Notes: generated by a model not told the origin, from the letters alone. A stretch of DNA of 64,000 bases from Paenibacillus sp. OV219 (GCF_900110075.1 NZ_FOCJ01000011.1:62001-126000); one strand, 5' to 3'; counted from the first letter of the stretch, positions 22,953 to 32,050 are shown. A program made the numbers and translations.

Positions 22953-23933
22953 CTAGATTGAAATGGATGTGCCCTTGCCTTGCTGTTTGGCTTGTTCAAC
23001 AATATAAGCTGCTGCCGCCAGATCCTCAACCGCGAGGCCGAGCGACTTGAACAGCGTAATCTGCTTGTCCGACGTGCGGCCTTCCACGCGCCCGAGTAGT
23101 GCTTCACCGATCTCGCCGACGATGTGACCTTTCCCGATCTCGCCTTCTTGCAGCGGGATCAAGTAGTCGCCGGCTTCGCCCTCCGCGGACTCGCGTCGGT
23201 CGACATATAGCCTCGACCGCTGCACAATCGCGGAAGCGAGCTCGCGGTCTTTCGCCCGGCAGGCGCCCACCGCGTTAATGTGCGCGCCCTCGGCAATCCA
23301 AGCATCGTCCAAGACCGGCGTGGTCGAGGACGTTAGCGTACAGATGATGTCGGCGTCCGCGACTGCCTGCTGGGCGGAGCCGCAAGCCACGATTTCGAGC
23401 CGCTCGCCGTACCGCGCGCTCATCTCGCCTACGAACCGCTGCGCGTGCTCCGCACTGCGGCTCCACACGCGGACGCGCTCGATCGGCCGCACGAGCAGCA
23501 GCGCCTCGAGATGGCTGCGCGCCTGCTCGCCCGTGCCGATGAGCGCAAGCGTGCTCGCGCCAGGCTTCGCGAGCAGCTTCGTCGCGGCTGCGCTGACCGC
23601 AGCTGTGCGGATGGCGGTCACGCGCCGCCCATCGACGACCGCGTTCACGGCGCCAGTGGCCGCGTCGAACAGCGTAATGATCCCTTGATGCGACGGCAGC
23701 CCGCGGTCATGATTATGCGGGAAGACGCTGATCAGCTTCGCGCCGACGATCTCCTGGCGGATCAAATAGGCGGGCATGAGCCCCATGAGTCCGCCTTCCC
23801 GGACGGGAACGACGGATCGTAGCTGCTGCTCCGCTTGTCCGGCGGACAAGTCTTGGAGAGCGGTTTCCATAAGCGTAATGCATGCTTCCATCGTTAATAA
23901 TTCGGATACTTCGTCACCGTTAATGACTAACAT
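22953..23933 (-). CDS. Ornithine cyclodeaminase / mu-crystallin family protein
   Basis: The 326-aa protein has the family's split dimerisation domain and Rossmann domain: VGAKLISVFPHN with the substrate-binding Lys, AVVDGRRVTAIRTAAVSA, and the NAD motif ALIGTGEQARSHLEAL. Related enzymes are ornithine cyclodeaminase, alanine dehydrogenase, ketimine reductase and N-((2S)-2-amino-2-carboxyethyl)-L-glutamate dehydrogenases, so the exact reaction is open. It is the first gene of an operon with an M19-like and a CocE-like hydrolase. AGGTGAG precedes ATG 23933. A 23-bp palindrome 26 bp upstream probably binds the operon's regulator. Confidence 0.88.
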   Translation of the reverse strand: MLVINGDEVSELLTMEACITLMETALQDLSAGQAEQQLRSVVPVREGGLMGLMPAYLIRQEIVGAKLISVFPHNHDRGLPSHQGIITLFDAATGAVNAVVDGRRVTAIRTAAVSAAATKLLAKPGASTLALIGTGEQARSHLEALLLVRPIERVRVWSRSAEHAQRFVGEMSARYGERLEIVACGSAQQAVADADIICTLTSSTTPVLDDAWIAEGAHINAVGACRAKDRELASAIVQRSRLYVDRRESAEGEAGDYLIPLQEGEIGKGHIVGEIGEALLGRVEGRTSDKQITLFKSLGLAVEDLAAAAYIVEQAKQQGKGTSISI

Positions 23934-23958
23934 GCTGCGCTCACCTGCTTATTTTCAT

Positions 23959-23981
23959 GTTAATTTGTTTAATAAATTAAC
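23959..23981 (-). promoter_or_regulatory. Palindromic operator candidate before the cyclodeaminase-dipeptidase-hydrolase operon
   Basis: GTTAATTT and AAATTAAC form an inverted repeat with a 7-bp centre, immediately upstream of the first gene of the operon. The length and AT-rich arms fit a MarR, GntR or Lrp-type dimer site. No regulator gene lies beside it. Confidence 0.5.
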
Positions 23982-24043
23982 TTTTATTGTATGCGAACCG
24001 AATAGGTACCACAACCCCCGCAGCACGAACAGGTAGGGTCGAA

Positions 24044-24069
24044 GAAAGCCCCGATTACTCGGGGCTTTC
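24044..24069. terminator. Hairpin after the aromatic-rich small protein gene
   Basis: GAAAGCCCCG and CGGGGCTTTC are perfect arms with a 6-nt loop. It lies downstream of the minus-strand gene ending at 24136. A long T run is missing, so termination is likely but not certain. Confidence 0.65.
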
Positions 24070-24135
24070 CAGCCGAATCAGGATGGACGGCATGTGAGGT
24101 CTTCTAGTCTTCGCCTTCTGCGTCAGCTGTCCCCC

Positions 24136-24417
24136 TTAGAACAACGTAGGGATCGGCGGACATGTGGAAGCTTCAATGAATCTGGAATCTAGTCCGTAAT
24201 AATACCAATAGGATCCGCTCCATCTATAGCCTGTCGTGCCGTTGATATCGACCATCGTAGGATAGAACCAGAAGCTTTCGCCATTTCTTAGCCAAACATA
24301 GGTGTATTCAAGGATACAGTCGATGATGTAAGAAACCTGAGGCTTCGGAGGGACATAGGCTGGTGGAGGAGAGGTCGGCGGTTGCCGCATGGGCTGAGGA
24401 AATCCGAACTGAGGCAT
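24136..24417 (-). CDS. Small aromatic-rich protein of the WLRNG-FWFYP type
   Basis: ATG 24417 is chosen because AAGGAG lies 7 nt upstream; an extension to 24459 is unsupported. The 93-aa protein has a Pro-rich head (PQPMRQPPTSPPPAYVPPKP) and a dense aromatic core (YTYVWLRNGESFWFYPTM, then GYRWSGSYWYYYGLD) with two Cys. The core matches a second gene at 38057-38347 closely, so this is a small family within the genome. Similar short proteins occur widely in Bacillus and Paenibacillus; their role is unknown, and a spore-surface link is only a guess. Confidence 0.7.
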   Translation of the reverse strand: MPQFGFPQPMRQPPTSPPPAYVPPKPQVSYIIDCILEYTYVWLRNGESFWFYPTMVDINGTTGYRWSGSYWYYYGLDSRFIEASTCPPIPTLF

Positions 24418-24599
24418 AGCATCGCTCCTTATCGAGGGTAGGCATGCATAGCTAGCCATTCCTACGCTATCGTACGTAGGTGAATAACCATTTGACTGTA
24501 TTGCTGCCTAGTAACCCTTGCGCCGCCCCGGCAAAAAATGCCATCATAAAGGTAGCCGAGTCAATCGGCACAGGTTTAAAGCAGAAAGCGAGCAAACCT

Positions 24600-25301
24600 A
24601 TGACCAACATCCTTCTCATCGAAGACAACGAGCAGCTTCAGAAATATATAACCGAATACTTGAGCGCCTACGGTTTCCACGCACATATCCTGCAAGACTA
24701 CGATACGGTGTTGGATACTGTTGCCGCACTTGCGCCGAAGCTGATCTTGCTCGACATTAACTTGCCGAAGTTTGATGGATTCTACTTCCTGAAGCTTATC
24801 CGGTCGCGCTACTCGACTCCGATCATCGTTCTCTCCGCACGCAGCGAAGAGAGCGAACAGATTCGCGGCATTGAGATCGGGGCGGACGATTACGTGACGA
24901 AGCCTTTTGCAATTGGAGTTCTCGTGGCCAAGATCAATGCGATCCTCCGCCGCGCGGAACAATCCAGCCAGCCTTTAGCCTCCAGCACGGAGCTAACCTT
25001 CGGACCGCTCTCCCTATGCACGGATACGATGCGGGCGAAATACCGCGATTCGTCGGCGGAGCTGACCCGCAACGAGTTCCGCGTGCTGCGGCTGCTCATG
25101 AAGAGCGCCGGGCAAATTGTGACGCGCGAGCAACTGCTGGAGGAGCTGTGGGACGACACCAGCTTCGTAGATGATAATACACTGACGGTGAACGTGACCC
25201 GGGTGAAGAAGAAGCTGGCTGAACTCGGGCTTGGCAGCGTCATTAATACGAAAAGAGGCGTAGGCTATGTTCTGGATCAGACTTCTGGGCCGGACGCTTA
25301 A
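24600..25301 (+). CDS. OmpR-type response regulator (BceR-like)
   Basis: The start is set at ATG 24600 (MTNILLIEDNEQL), where the receiver domain begins; the frame runs back to 24480 without homology. The 233-aa protein has a receiver domain (Asp in LILLDINLPKFDGF, Lys in YVTKPF) and a winged-helix output domain (LTRNEFRVLRLL, DDNTLTVNVTRVKKKL). The DDNTLTVNVTRLR-type helix is typical of BceR-like regulators paired with peptide-antibiotic ABC transporters. Its 3' end overlaps the kinase gene by 35 bp. Confidence 0.92.
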   Translation: MTNILLIEDNEQLQKYITEYLSAYGFHAHILQDYDTVLDTVAALAPKLILLDINLPKFDGFYFLKLIRSRYSTPIIVLSARSEESEQIRGIEIGADDYVTKPFAIGVLVAKINAILRRAEQSSQPLASSTELTFGPLSLCTDTMRAKYRDSSAELTRNEFRVLRLLMKSAGQIVTREQLLEELWDDTSFVDDNTLTVNVTRVKKKLAELGLGSVINTKRGVGYVLDQTSGPDA

Positions 25302-26292
25302 CAGCGAGCGGAAATCGCTGACCTTCTATCTCATCAATACAATCGCACTTATCTTTATCTATAATCTGCTGCTGCCTTCGGTTAGCATTGGATATCCGCT
25401 CTGCATCAGCATGACGATTCTGCTTGTTTTCTTCGCTCAACGCGCCTTCGCGTTATACCGCTTCGAAGAAACACTTCACGATGCGAAGTTCGGCATCGAA
25501 GTAAGCGGCGAATCGGACGCAGATAGCAAGAAAGAGCAGCGCGTGCTGGATACGATTGACGAGATTCACGCGGCGTACCGGGACAAGCTGACCGAGATGA
25601 ACGATAAGCTGGACGGGCGCAATGCGCTGTTCTCGCGCTTCATCCATAACATGAAGACGTCAGTCGCAGTCATTGAGCTTGCCGCTGTGAAGCAGTCCGC
25701 AGATGTCTTGACTGACATTGCTGCGGAGAACGAGAAGCTGAAAGCGAGCCTCGAACAATCTCTGAACCTGCTGCGGCTCGATGAGTTCTCGAACGATTAT
25801 GTGCCGGAATCGCTTGATCTCTATGCGCTGGTGAATGCTGTCATTAACGAGAAGCGCCGCGAGTTTATTTATGCCGGGATTTACCCGAAGCTTAGCGGCG
25901 GAACCGTCTACGTATATACCGACCGCAAGTGGTGCGCCTATATGCTGGACCAGATCATCACGAATGCAATCAAGTATAGCGAGCGTGGAAAGAACGTATA
26001 CTTCGAGATAACAGAAGGCATGGAAGGCATCGATGCCAGCCTCAGCATTCGCGATGAAGGCGAAGGGATCGCCCAGGAAGATGTACCTCGGGTGTTCGAG
26101 CTGTTCTTCACAGGGCGGAATGGGCGCGCTAATCCGAATGCGACCGGCATTGGGCTTGCTATGGTCAAGCATATTGCGAAGAGACTCGGGCATGAGGTTA
26201 GTCTGACATCAACCGTAGGCGAGGGCACACGCGTGACGATTTCTTTTCTTACAAAAATGCAAGCTTATCGTAAGTCGAATCCATTTCTGTGA
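25267..26292 (+). CDS. Intramembrane-sensing histidine kinase (BceS-like)
   Basis: The 341-aa protein has two membrane helices (about residues 17-34 and 40-60) with only a few residues outside, the mark of kinases that receive their signal from a partner transporter. A cytoplasmic helical linker leads to the phosphorylated His in FIHNMKTSVAV, then an ATPase domain (ITNAIKYSERG N box, RDEGEGI, GIGLAMVK G box). It overlaps the regulator gene and precedes the ABC transporter genes by 45 bp, completing a BceRS-AB module. Confidence 0.92.
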   Translation: MFWIRLLGRTLNSERKSLTFYLINTIALIFIYNLLLPSVSIGYPLCISMTILLVFFAQRAFALYRFEETLHDAKFGIEVSGESDADSKKEQRVLDTIDEIHAAYRDKLTEMNDKLDGRNALFSRFIHNMKTSVAVIELAAVKQSADVLTDIAAENEKLKASLEQSLNLLRLDEFSNDYVPESLDLYALVNAVINEKRREFIYAGIYPKLSGGTVYVYTDRKWCAYMLDQIITNAIKYSERGKNVYFEITEGMEGIDASLSIRDEGEGIAQEDVPRVFELFFTGRNGRANPNATGIGLAMVKHIAKRLGHEVSLTSTVGEGTRVTISFLTKMQAYRKSNPFL

Positions 26293-26306
26293 TTCGGCTT
26301 TTTTTC
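26273..26306 (+). terminator. Intra-operon hairpin between BceS-like and BceA-like genes
   Basis: AGTCGAATC at 26273-26281 pairs with GATTCGGCT at 26291-26299 (one G-U), followed by T7. It overlaps the kinase stop codon. It may attenuate read-through so that the transporter genes are made at a level different from the sensor genes. Confidence 0.65.
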
Positions 26307-26337
26307 TATGATAAAGGCATAACGGAGGTCGATAACA

Positions 26338-27096
26338 ATGAACGACATGATCCAGGTGGAGAACCTGACGAAAGAATACCGTTCCTTCAAAGGGGCGAAG
26401 GAAGTGAAGGCGCTGGACCAGATTAGCTTCACGGCGGCGGCGGGGGAGTTTATCGGCATTATGGGACCGAGCGGCAGCGGCAAGACGACACTGCTGAATA
26501 TGCTGTCAGGCGTTGATCATCCTACATCCGGCGAGGTGACGATAGCCGGCAATGCGATGGACAAGCTCAAGCGAGACGAGCTGGCATTGTTCCGCAGAAG
26601 GAATATCGGTTATGTGTTTCAAGACTTTAACTTGCTCGATAGTCTCACACTGAAGGAAAATATCGCACTACCGCTTATTCTTGACCGGACCCAGCCGCAA
26701 GAGATCGAGCGTCGCGTCGATGAACTGATGGCGTTCTTCGGCATTGCGGATTTGGCTAGCAAATATCCGTACCATGTATCTGGTGGCCAGAAGCAGCGTG
26801 CGGCGGCAGCGCGGGCGATTGTGACGAATCCGGCAGTCTGCTTCGCCGATGAGCCGACAGGCAACCTCGATTCCAAGTCCGCCGCCGACATTATGGGCAT
26901 GCTGACACAGATGAACGCGGAGCGGTCAAGCACTATTCTCATGGTGACACATGATCCGTTCGCAGCTTCTTATTGCAAAAGAATTATTTTTATCAAGGAC
27001 GGCCAAATCAATTTGCAAATTCAAAGCTCCGGTGACCGTAAGGCGTTCTTCGACAAAATCCTTGAAATCTTGAGCGTAATGCGAGGCGAAGCCTAA
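26338..27096 (+). CDS. ABC transporter ATP-binding protein (BceA-like)
   Basis: The 252-aa protein has all ABC motifs: Walker A GPSGSGKTT, Q-loop YVFQDFNLL, signature VSGGQKQ, Walker B VCFADEPTGNLDS and the switch His in VTHDP. It belongs to the MacB/LolD-like subgroup that powers Bce-type transporters acting on bacitracin, lantibiotics and similar peptides. CGGAGG precedes ATG 26338. It overlaps the permease start by 1 bp. Together with the permease it should both relieve antibiotic stress and signal to the kinase. Confidence 0.95.
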   Translation: MNDMIQVENLTKEYRSFKGAKEVKALDQISFTAAAGEFIGIMGPSGSGKTTLLNMLSGVDHPTSGEVTIAGNAMDKLKRDELALFRRRNIGYVFQDFNLLDSLTLKENIALPLILDRTQPQEIERRVDELMAFFGIADLASKYPYHVSGGQKQRAAAARAIVTNPAVCFADEPTGNLDSKSAADIMGMLTQMNAERSSTILMVTHDPFAASYCKRIIFIKDGQINLQIQSSGDRKAFFDKILEILSVMRGEA

Positions 27097-29189
27097 TGAA
27101 TCTGACGTTCCGGCATATTGTGAATCAGAATTTGAAATTTAACTTCAAACGTTTCATCTCCTACTTGTTCGTCAATGGCTTCGTCGTGGCGGTGCTGTTC
27201 ATGTATGGCAGTCTGCTGTATAACAAAGTGCTGGCTGAAGATGCTTCGACGAAATTGATGATGGATTATATCGGCATTTGTACATATGCCATTATTCTGT
27301 TTAGCGTGGTGTTCGTCGCCTATACGGGCATTTACTTCGTAAAATCAAGGGGCAAGGAGTTCAGCGTCTATCTGACCCTTGGCATGACCCGCCGCGATCT
27401 CATTCGGATGATCTACGTCGAGAGTCTCGTTATCGTGGCAGGCTCCGCGGTGAGCGGCATCGCCCTCGGGCTGCTCCTTTCCAAGCTATTTTATTTGATT
27501 CTGGGCCGAATACTCGGGCTATCGACCTCCATCTATTTCATCAGCGGCAAAACCTATCTGCTTAGCCTTGGCGTGTTCGGTGGCGTTTTCTTGTGCAATA
27601 TGCTGTTTACGAGCGTGTTTATCCGCAGGCTCTCGATCATTCAGATTGGGAAGGCGGGCAGCACCAAAGGGCTCGCGAAGACACGGCCGATTATTGGCTT
27701 CTTATCGATTATCGCAACTGTTGTGGCGATGTACACATTCGATGCGGTCTCTACCGGAGACACCTTGTTTGGCTACACGATTGAGGCGCAATACCGTTCG
27801 CCTCTTATAGTCGGTTCGATCTTCACGGTCTTTGTGGCGTTATATTTTGTCATTCCGACCTGCATGGATGTCGTTCGGTTGGTCATGGGGATGTTCCCTT
27901 CTCTGTACAACCGCAATCTGTTAATTATGACGAATTTGAAGCATCGCTTCGTCGCCTACAAAGTGTCGCTGTACATCGTATCGCTTCTTATATGCTGCGC
28001 CATTATGAGTATGGGGTTCGGCTTGTCGTTCTACAGTTATACGCATAAGACGATCGGTCAAAATCTTCCGTACGACTTCATGATTGAATCCGGCGGCGGC
28101 ATAAACAAGGTGAGCGAGGCTGAGGTGAAGCAGATTGTGGCCAGCAGCGGTGGTGAGCTCAGCGATTACAGCTCGCTTCCGTATATCTATGATGAGAACT
28201 ATCGGGATTACGGCACGAGGTTCAATCATGACTACACGGACACCATCGTTATAAGCGAGTCCAATTTCAACCGGCATACTGGACTGTCCGTCGATGTAAA
28301 GCCGGATGAGCTGTTGCTCGTCTACAATCAGAATTCATACGCGGAGACATCCGTCGACTATAATACGATTATGACGATCGAGCCGTGGCGGCAAGGCTCC
28401 GAACGGGCTAATGCTTTCGAGGCGAACCAGATAAGCAAAGAAGCCTTTCTCCAGTCGCTCGGCAAGTCATCTGCGGTCAAGCTGGAGTTTCAGCGGGAAA
28501 AGACGCATGCGATGGTCGAGCATTTCATCAATTCCTATGGCGACGTTGAGTTTGAAGGCGTCATGGCGAATGTCGTGGACGATTCCGTCTATGCGAAGCT
28601 TGCGCCTCATGTGGCGGAGTACACCGCACATCAGTTTAACCTGAAGCGGGGCGACGGCGAGAAGGTGTTCGCGAGCATTCTGGATGCGCTTCGAGCGAGC
28701 AACCATGCGGATAGCAGTCTGTGGGCGAGCACGGATACGCAGTTCGGCAATAAGGATCAAGCAGAAGCGCTGCGTCCGATCTATAAGAAGGAACGGTATG
28801 ACATCGCGTTCAAGATCAACGGTCTGCTCTTCTTCTCCCTAGGTTTCCTAGGCATGCTCTTCCTGCTGTCCTCCAGCGTCGTGCTGTATTATAAGATGGT
28901 TACCGACGTCGATGAGGAGAAGGAACAGATCGCACTGCTGAAGCGAATCGGGCTGACAGTGGCGGAGTGCAAGTCCTATCTGCAGATGCATCTGGCCGTC
29001 GTCTTCTTCGCTCCGCTCGTTATTGGCGGCATTCTCGGCATTTACTTCCTATCGTTCGCGTGGTCAGGCGCCAACATGGCTTGGTTTCTGTTTGGGCGAG
29101 TGGGCCTTATGTACGGAGCGTTCGCGCTGCTCGACGTGCTCTTCTATATGGCGCTACGGAAGAAGTTTTTCCGCAGCGTGCGGATTTAA
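27096..29189 (+). CDS. BceB-like ABC transporter permease with large external domain
   Basis: The 697-aa protein has the Bce topology: four membrane helices carrying a first FtsX core, further helices, a large extracellular domain of about 220 residues (roughly 330-560) between helices 7 and 8, and a final FtsX core ending in three helices. The external domain, which determines which peptide is sensed, varies most among members, so the substrate cannot be named. It is translated together with the ATPase (overlapping TAATG) and is followed by a terminator. Confidence 0.93.
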   Translation: MNLTFRHIVNQNLKFNFKRFISYLFVNGFVVAVLFMYGSLLYNKVLAEDASTKLMMDYIGICTYAIILFSVVFVAYTGIYFVKSRGKEFSVYLTLGMTRRDLIRMIYVESLVIVAGSAVSGIALGLLLSKLFYLILGRILGLSTSIYFISGKTYLLSLGVFGGVFLCNMLFTSVFIRRLSIIQIGKAGSTKGLAKTRPIIGFLSIIATVVAMYTFDAVSTGDTLFGYTIEAQYRSPLIVGSIFTVFVALYFVIPTCMDVVRLVMGMFPSLYNRNLLIMTNLKHRFVAYKVSLYIVSLLICCAIMSMGFGLSFYSYTHKTIGQNLPYDFMIESGGGINKVSEAEVKQIVASSGGELSDYSSLPYIYDENYRDYGTRFNHDYTDTIVISESNFNRHTGLSVDVKPDELLLVYNQNSYAETSVDYNTIMTIEPWRQGSERANAFEANQISKEAFLQSLGKSSAVKLEFQREKTHAMVEHFINSYGDVEFEGVMANVVDDSVYAKLAPHVAEYTAHQFNLKRGDGEKVFASILDALRASNHADSSLWASTDTQFGNKDQAEALRPIYKKERYDIAFKINGLLFFSLGFLGMLFLLSSSVVLYYKMVTDVDEEKEQIALLKRIGLTVAECKSYLQMHLAVVFFAPLVIGGILGIYFLSFAWSGANMAWFLFGRVGLMYGAFALLDVLFYMALRKKFFRSVRI

Positions 29190-29209
29190 TCAGCGGCGAT
29201 GCTGGACAA

Positions 29210-29248
29210 ATACCGGAACTTCTTATTTAAGAGGTCCGGTATTTTTGT
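29210..29248 (+). terminator. Terminator of the Bce-type operon
   Basis: ATACCGGA at 29211-29218 and TCCGGTAT at 29236-29243 pair, with an inner TCTT/AAGA stem and T5 after. Confidence 0.9.
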
Positions 29249-29297
29249 TATAGTGAATAGATATTTTATAAAATTGAGCTAGTCGGGAGCGGCATCT

Positions 29298-30260
29298 ATG
29301 AACAAACAAAAACAGCTTCAATCCAGTCTGTTACTGCTAATTACAGCATTTATCTGGGGGTTCGCCTTCGTTGCCCAGCGTCAGGGCATGGAGCATATCG
29401 GTCCATTCACTTTCAATGCAGTCCGTTTCGCGCTAGGGGCGTTATCGCTCGTGCCGCTAATGCTGATACTGGATAGAATAGCAGCACGGACGCCAAAATC
29501 GTCAGAGACGAAATCGGTGGAGTCAAAATTATCGTACCGAACTGCGGCCAGATCCGGCCTTATCACGGGTGTGGTCCTCTTCTGCGGCGCAACGCTGCAG
29601 CAAATCGGCCTCGTCTATACGACAGCAGGCAAAGCCGCCTTCGTTACAGGTTTATACATCGTTATCGTGCCCTTCCTGGGGCTCTTCCTGAAGCAGCGGC
29701 TGAATATGAACAGCGGGGTCGGTGCAGCGCTAGCTTTGGTCGGCTTGTATCTGCTCTGCATGACGAACAATCTGTCGCTTAGCAAGGGAGACATTTACGA
29801 GCTCGTCGGCGCTTTCTTTTGGTCGGCGCACATTCTGCTAATTGATCATTTTTCGAGTAAGACGGACGTCATTAAGCTATCCTTCTTCCAGGTCGTTACT
29901 TGCTCCGTATTAAGCTTCATCGCTGCATTCGGGACGGAGACAATCACGCTGGACGGTCTGTCGCAAGCGCTTGTTCCGATTCTATTCGGCGGTATTGTCT
30001 CCGTAGGAATCGCGTATACGCTGCAGGTAGTGGGGCAGAAGAATGCACAGCCGACGCAGGCTGCAATCATTATGAGCATGGAGACGGTGTTTGCGGTCAT
30101 TGGTGGCTATCTCATTCTGGATGAGCTGCTTGGCATGCGCGGCATCGTCGGCTGCTTACTCATGCTGACGGGGATGATCATACCGCAGCTTCCGCAGTTC
30201 AGATTGTCGCGTGGCGATGGCCGGCTGACAGCTTCGAAGACGAGTACGGAATCGCGTTAA
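29298..30260 (+). CDS. EamA-family (DMT) transporter
   Basis: The 320-aa protein has ten membrane helices in two EamA repeats; the first opens with LLLITAFIWGFAFVAQRQGM and the second with DIYELVGAFFWSAHILLIDH. Such proteins export amino acids or other metabolites. A hydrophilic loop rich in Ser and Lys (about residues 70-85) separates early helices. CGGGAG precedes ATG 29298. Substrate unknown. It is a single gene behind the Bce terminator. Confidence 0.9.
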   Translation: MNKQKQLQSSLLLLITAFIWGFAFVAQRQGMEHIGPFTFNAVRFALGALSLVPLMLILDRIAARTPKSSETKSVESKLSYRTAARSGLITGVVLFCGATLQQIGLVYTTAGKAAFVTGLYIVIVPFLGLFLKQRLNMNSGVGAALALVGLYLLCMTNNLSLSKGDIYELVGAFFWSAHILLIDHFSSKTDVIKLSFFQVVTCSVLSFIAAFGTETITLDGLSQALVPILFGGIVSVGIAYTLQVVGQKNAQPTQAAIIMSMETVFAVIGGYLILDELLGMRGIVGCLLMLTGMIIPQLPQFRLSRGDGRLTASKTSTESR

Positions 30261-30338
30261 GCTGGAGAGGAATTCGGACGTCGCGTGTCGTATTCTTACG
30301 GCAGCAGTTATAATCCAACAGGAGAAGGAGTTGTCCGA

Positions 30339-30731
30339 ATGTCAGCAGCAGAAGCAAGGGCGATGATTGCACCTTGGCTGCTCGTCCATCACGCGGATGA
30401 GGCAGCGGCTTACTATAAAGCGGCGTTTAGCACAGTTGAATTGCACCGGCTTGAGGGTGATGGCGGCAAGCTGGAGCTTGCGCAGTTAGCCGTCCAAGGC
30501 GCGGAATTCTGGATTCAAGAGGATGCCGAATTTGATCCGGCTGCTGCGACTACGGCTGGTCGTGGGCTAGCTCGGATGATCTTGACGGTTACTGATCCTG
30601 ATGCCCTGTTCAATCAAGCGGTGGCGGCTGGCGCTGTGGTTGTCGTGCCGATGGAAGAAGCACACGGCTGGCGCGTGGGGCGCATTGCCGATCCATTCGG
30701 CCATCATTGGGAAATCGTTAAACCGATTTAA
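30339..30731 (+). CDS. VOC-family (PhnB/glyoxalase-like) protein
   Basis: ATG 30339 is chosen: AGGAGAAGGAG lies just upstream, and TATAAT at 30309-30314 would fall inside the longer frame from 30285. The 130-aa protein is a PhnB-type VOC domain: APWLLVHHADEAAAYYKAAF at the start, WIQEDAEFDP in the middle and GRIADPFGHHWEIVKPI at the end with the conserved His. Function of this subgroup is unknown; some members bind or modify small molecules. A bidirectional terminator follows. Confidence 0.88.
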   Translation: MSAAEARAMIAPWLLVHHADEAAAYYKAAFSTVELHRLEGDGGKLELAQLAVQGAEFWIQEDAEFDPAAATTAGRGLARMILTVTDPDALFNQAVAAGAVVVVPMEEAHGWRVGRIADPFGHHWEIVKPI

Positions 30732-30751
30732 CAATTGCAGAGCATAAATAC

Positions 30752-30793
30752 AAAGACAGAGCACAGCGTGATGAGCGCCAGTGCTCTGTCTTT
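30752..30793. terminator. Bidirectional terminator between the VOC and DUF975 genes
   Basis: AAAGACAGAGCAC at 30752-30764 pairs perfectly with GTGCTCTGTCTTT at 30781-30793. Confidence 0.9.
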
Positions 30794-30802
30794 GTTTGGC
30801 GG

Positions 30803-31429
30803 CTAGACTTGGCTGAGGTAGCCGTTATTGCCGCTTGCATTGTGCCCAGCACGCAGTTCTTCGTAGAAGTGCGCGATGGACGTATAGTAATACGGTCCGA
30901 GCCAGAGGAAGCCGATGCCGAGCGTCAGGATACACAGCAGCCCCCAACCGATGAAGGAGAGGTTCAGTACAAACAGCCGCCACTTGTGGCCAATCATCAG
31001 CTGCTTGCTCTGGCTAATGGCTTCAAGCGGTGACAGGCTCGGATTGTCCCTAAGCAGGAACTGTGCTTGCGAATACCGCAGTGCTGCGATAATGCCGGGA
31101 ATAATGAATAGGAGCGTCCAGAGCACGGTGAAAATCATCGAGAGGATATAGAGTATGAATGTCTCTTTGTACCGTTTATAGCCGCGGAACAGGCCGTTCG
31201 CATCGGGCAGCTGCCCTCGGGCATAGTCCAAATAATGATTATAAATCCCGTATCCAAGCGGCGCTTCAAGCAGAATTCCAATCCACCAGCCGATGTAGTC
31301 GATATTGCGTGTGACCATGTTGATGAGGCTGCTAACAACCATGAACAGCAAGAAGTGCAGGACGGCTGGCTTCCAGTTCCCGGATAAGCTCTGCCTTGCT
31401 TGCGCGCGGATTTGTGGACGAGTGAGCAT
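30803..31429 (-). CDS. DUF975-family membrane protein
   Basis: The 208-aa protein opens with MLTRPQIRAQARQSLSGNWK, the usual start of DUF975 proteins, followed by five or six membrane helices. The family signature region (SLSPLEAISQSKQLMIGHKW, between helices 4 and 5) is present. Function unknown; members are common in Bacillota and are thought to sit in the cytoplasmic membrane. The start ATG at 31429 is preceded by AGGAGG. No obvious partner nearby. Confidence 0.9.
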   Translation of the reverse strand: MLTRPQIRAQARQSLSGNWKPAVLHFLLFMVVSSLINMVTRNIDYIGWWIGILLEAPLGYGIYNHYLDYARGQLPDANGLFRGYKRYKETFILYILSMIFTVLWTLLFIIPGIIAALRYSQAQFLLRDNPSLSPLEAISQSKQLMIGHKWRLFVLNLSFIGWGLLCILTLGIGFLWLGPYYYTSIAHFYEELRAGHNASGNNGYLSQV

Positions 31430-31567
31430 GAATGGGTTCCTCCTGATTACATAGGTTTTGGTTCATTGTATGGCTGTGGTTGTCCTGATATGAGCTTGGT
31501 ATGATGATAACTGCTAAAATAAGATACGTAAACAGCGAGAATGCGTTGCATAAAGGAGCTAATCCGG

Positions 31568-32050
31568 TTGAATCAAGAAGAGAATAGCCTGTACGAGCTG
31601 CCAATGAGGGCTAAGGCTGCTTATAAATGGTACGTACATTTTAGCTTTGGGTTTATGATCGCTTTATTTATCACTGCAATTCTGGTTCTTAGTGACGATC
31701 CAGCTAAAGCTATGGAAAACCTTGTATTTGAAGTGAGTGCTGTTGTAGTGGCGTATTTCTGGCTTCTCATGTTGATCAGAAAACCATACCTCGTCCTGAC
31801 CGATTCACATATTGAGTACCGGTGGCTCTATGGGCATAAGATTGTCGCTTGGGCGGATATTGAACGGGTGGCGTTCCACTGGAAAGCGAATGTGCTCTTT
31901 CTCAGCATCTGGGCAAACGAGCACGGTGCGCGCCGGTCGGTCTGGGAATGGCTGGACTGTATTACCGGGAGGGATTACAGTTTTAGCATCGGAGTTTCGA
32001 TCTTCCCATCCGTCGATTTCGAGAAGCTGTTCCTTGCTATGAACAGGTGA
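31568..32050 (+). CDS. Two-helix membrane protein with PH-like domain (STM3941-type)
   Basis: TTG 31568 is the preferred start (AAAGGAG at 31552-31558, 9 nt away); the frame continues back to 31541. The 160-aa protein has a basic head, two membrane helices (about residues 20-40 and 50-72) and a beta-rich cytoplasmic part ([20 protein letters not shown] then [13 protein letters not shown]) like the small PH-type domains found in STM3941-like proteins. Function unknown. Its stop overlaps the ATG of a GyrI-domain remnant. Confidence 0.65.
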   Translation: MNQEENSLYELPMRAKAAYKWYVHFSFGFMIALFITAILVLSDDPAKAMENLVFEVSAVVVAYFWLLMLIRKPYLVLTDSHIEYRWLYGHKIVAWADIERVAFHWKANVLFLSIWANEHGARRSVWEWLDCITGRDYSFSIGVSIFPSVDFEKLFLAMNR

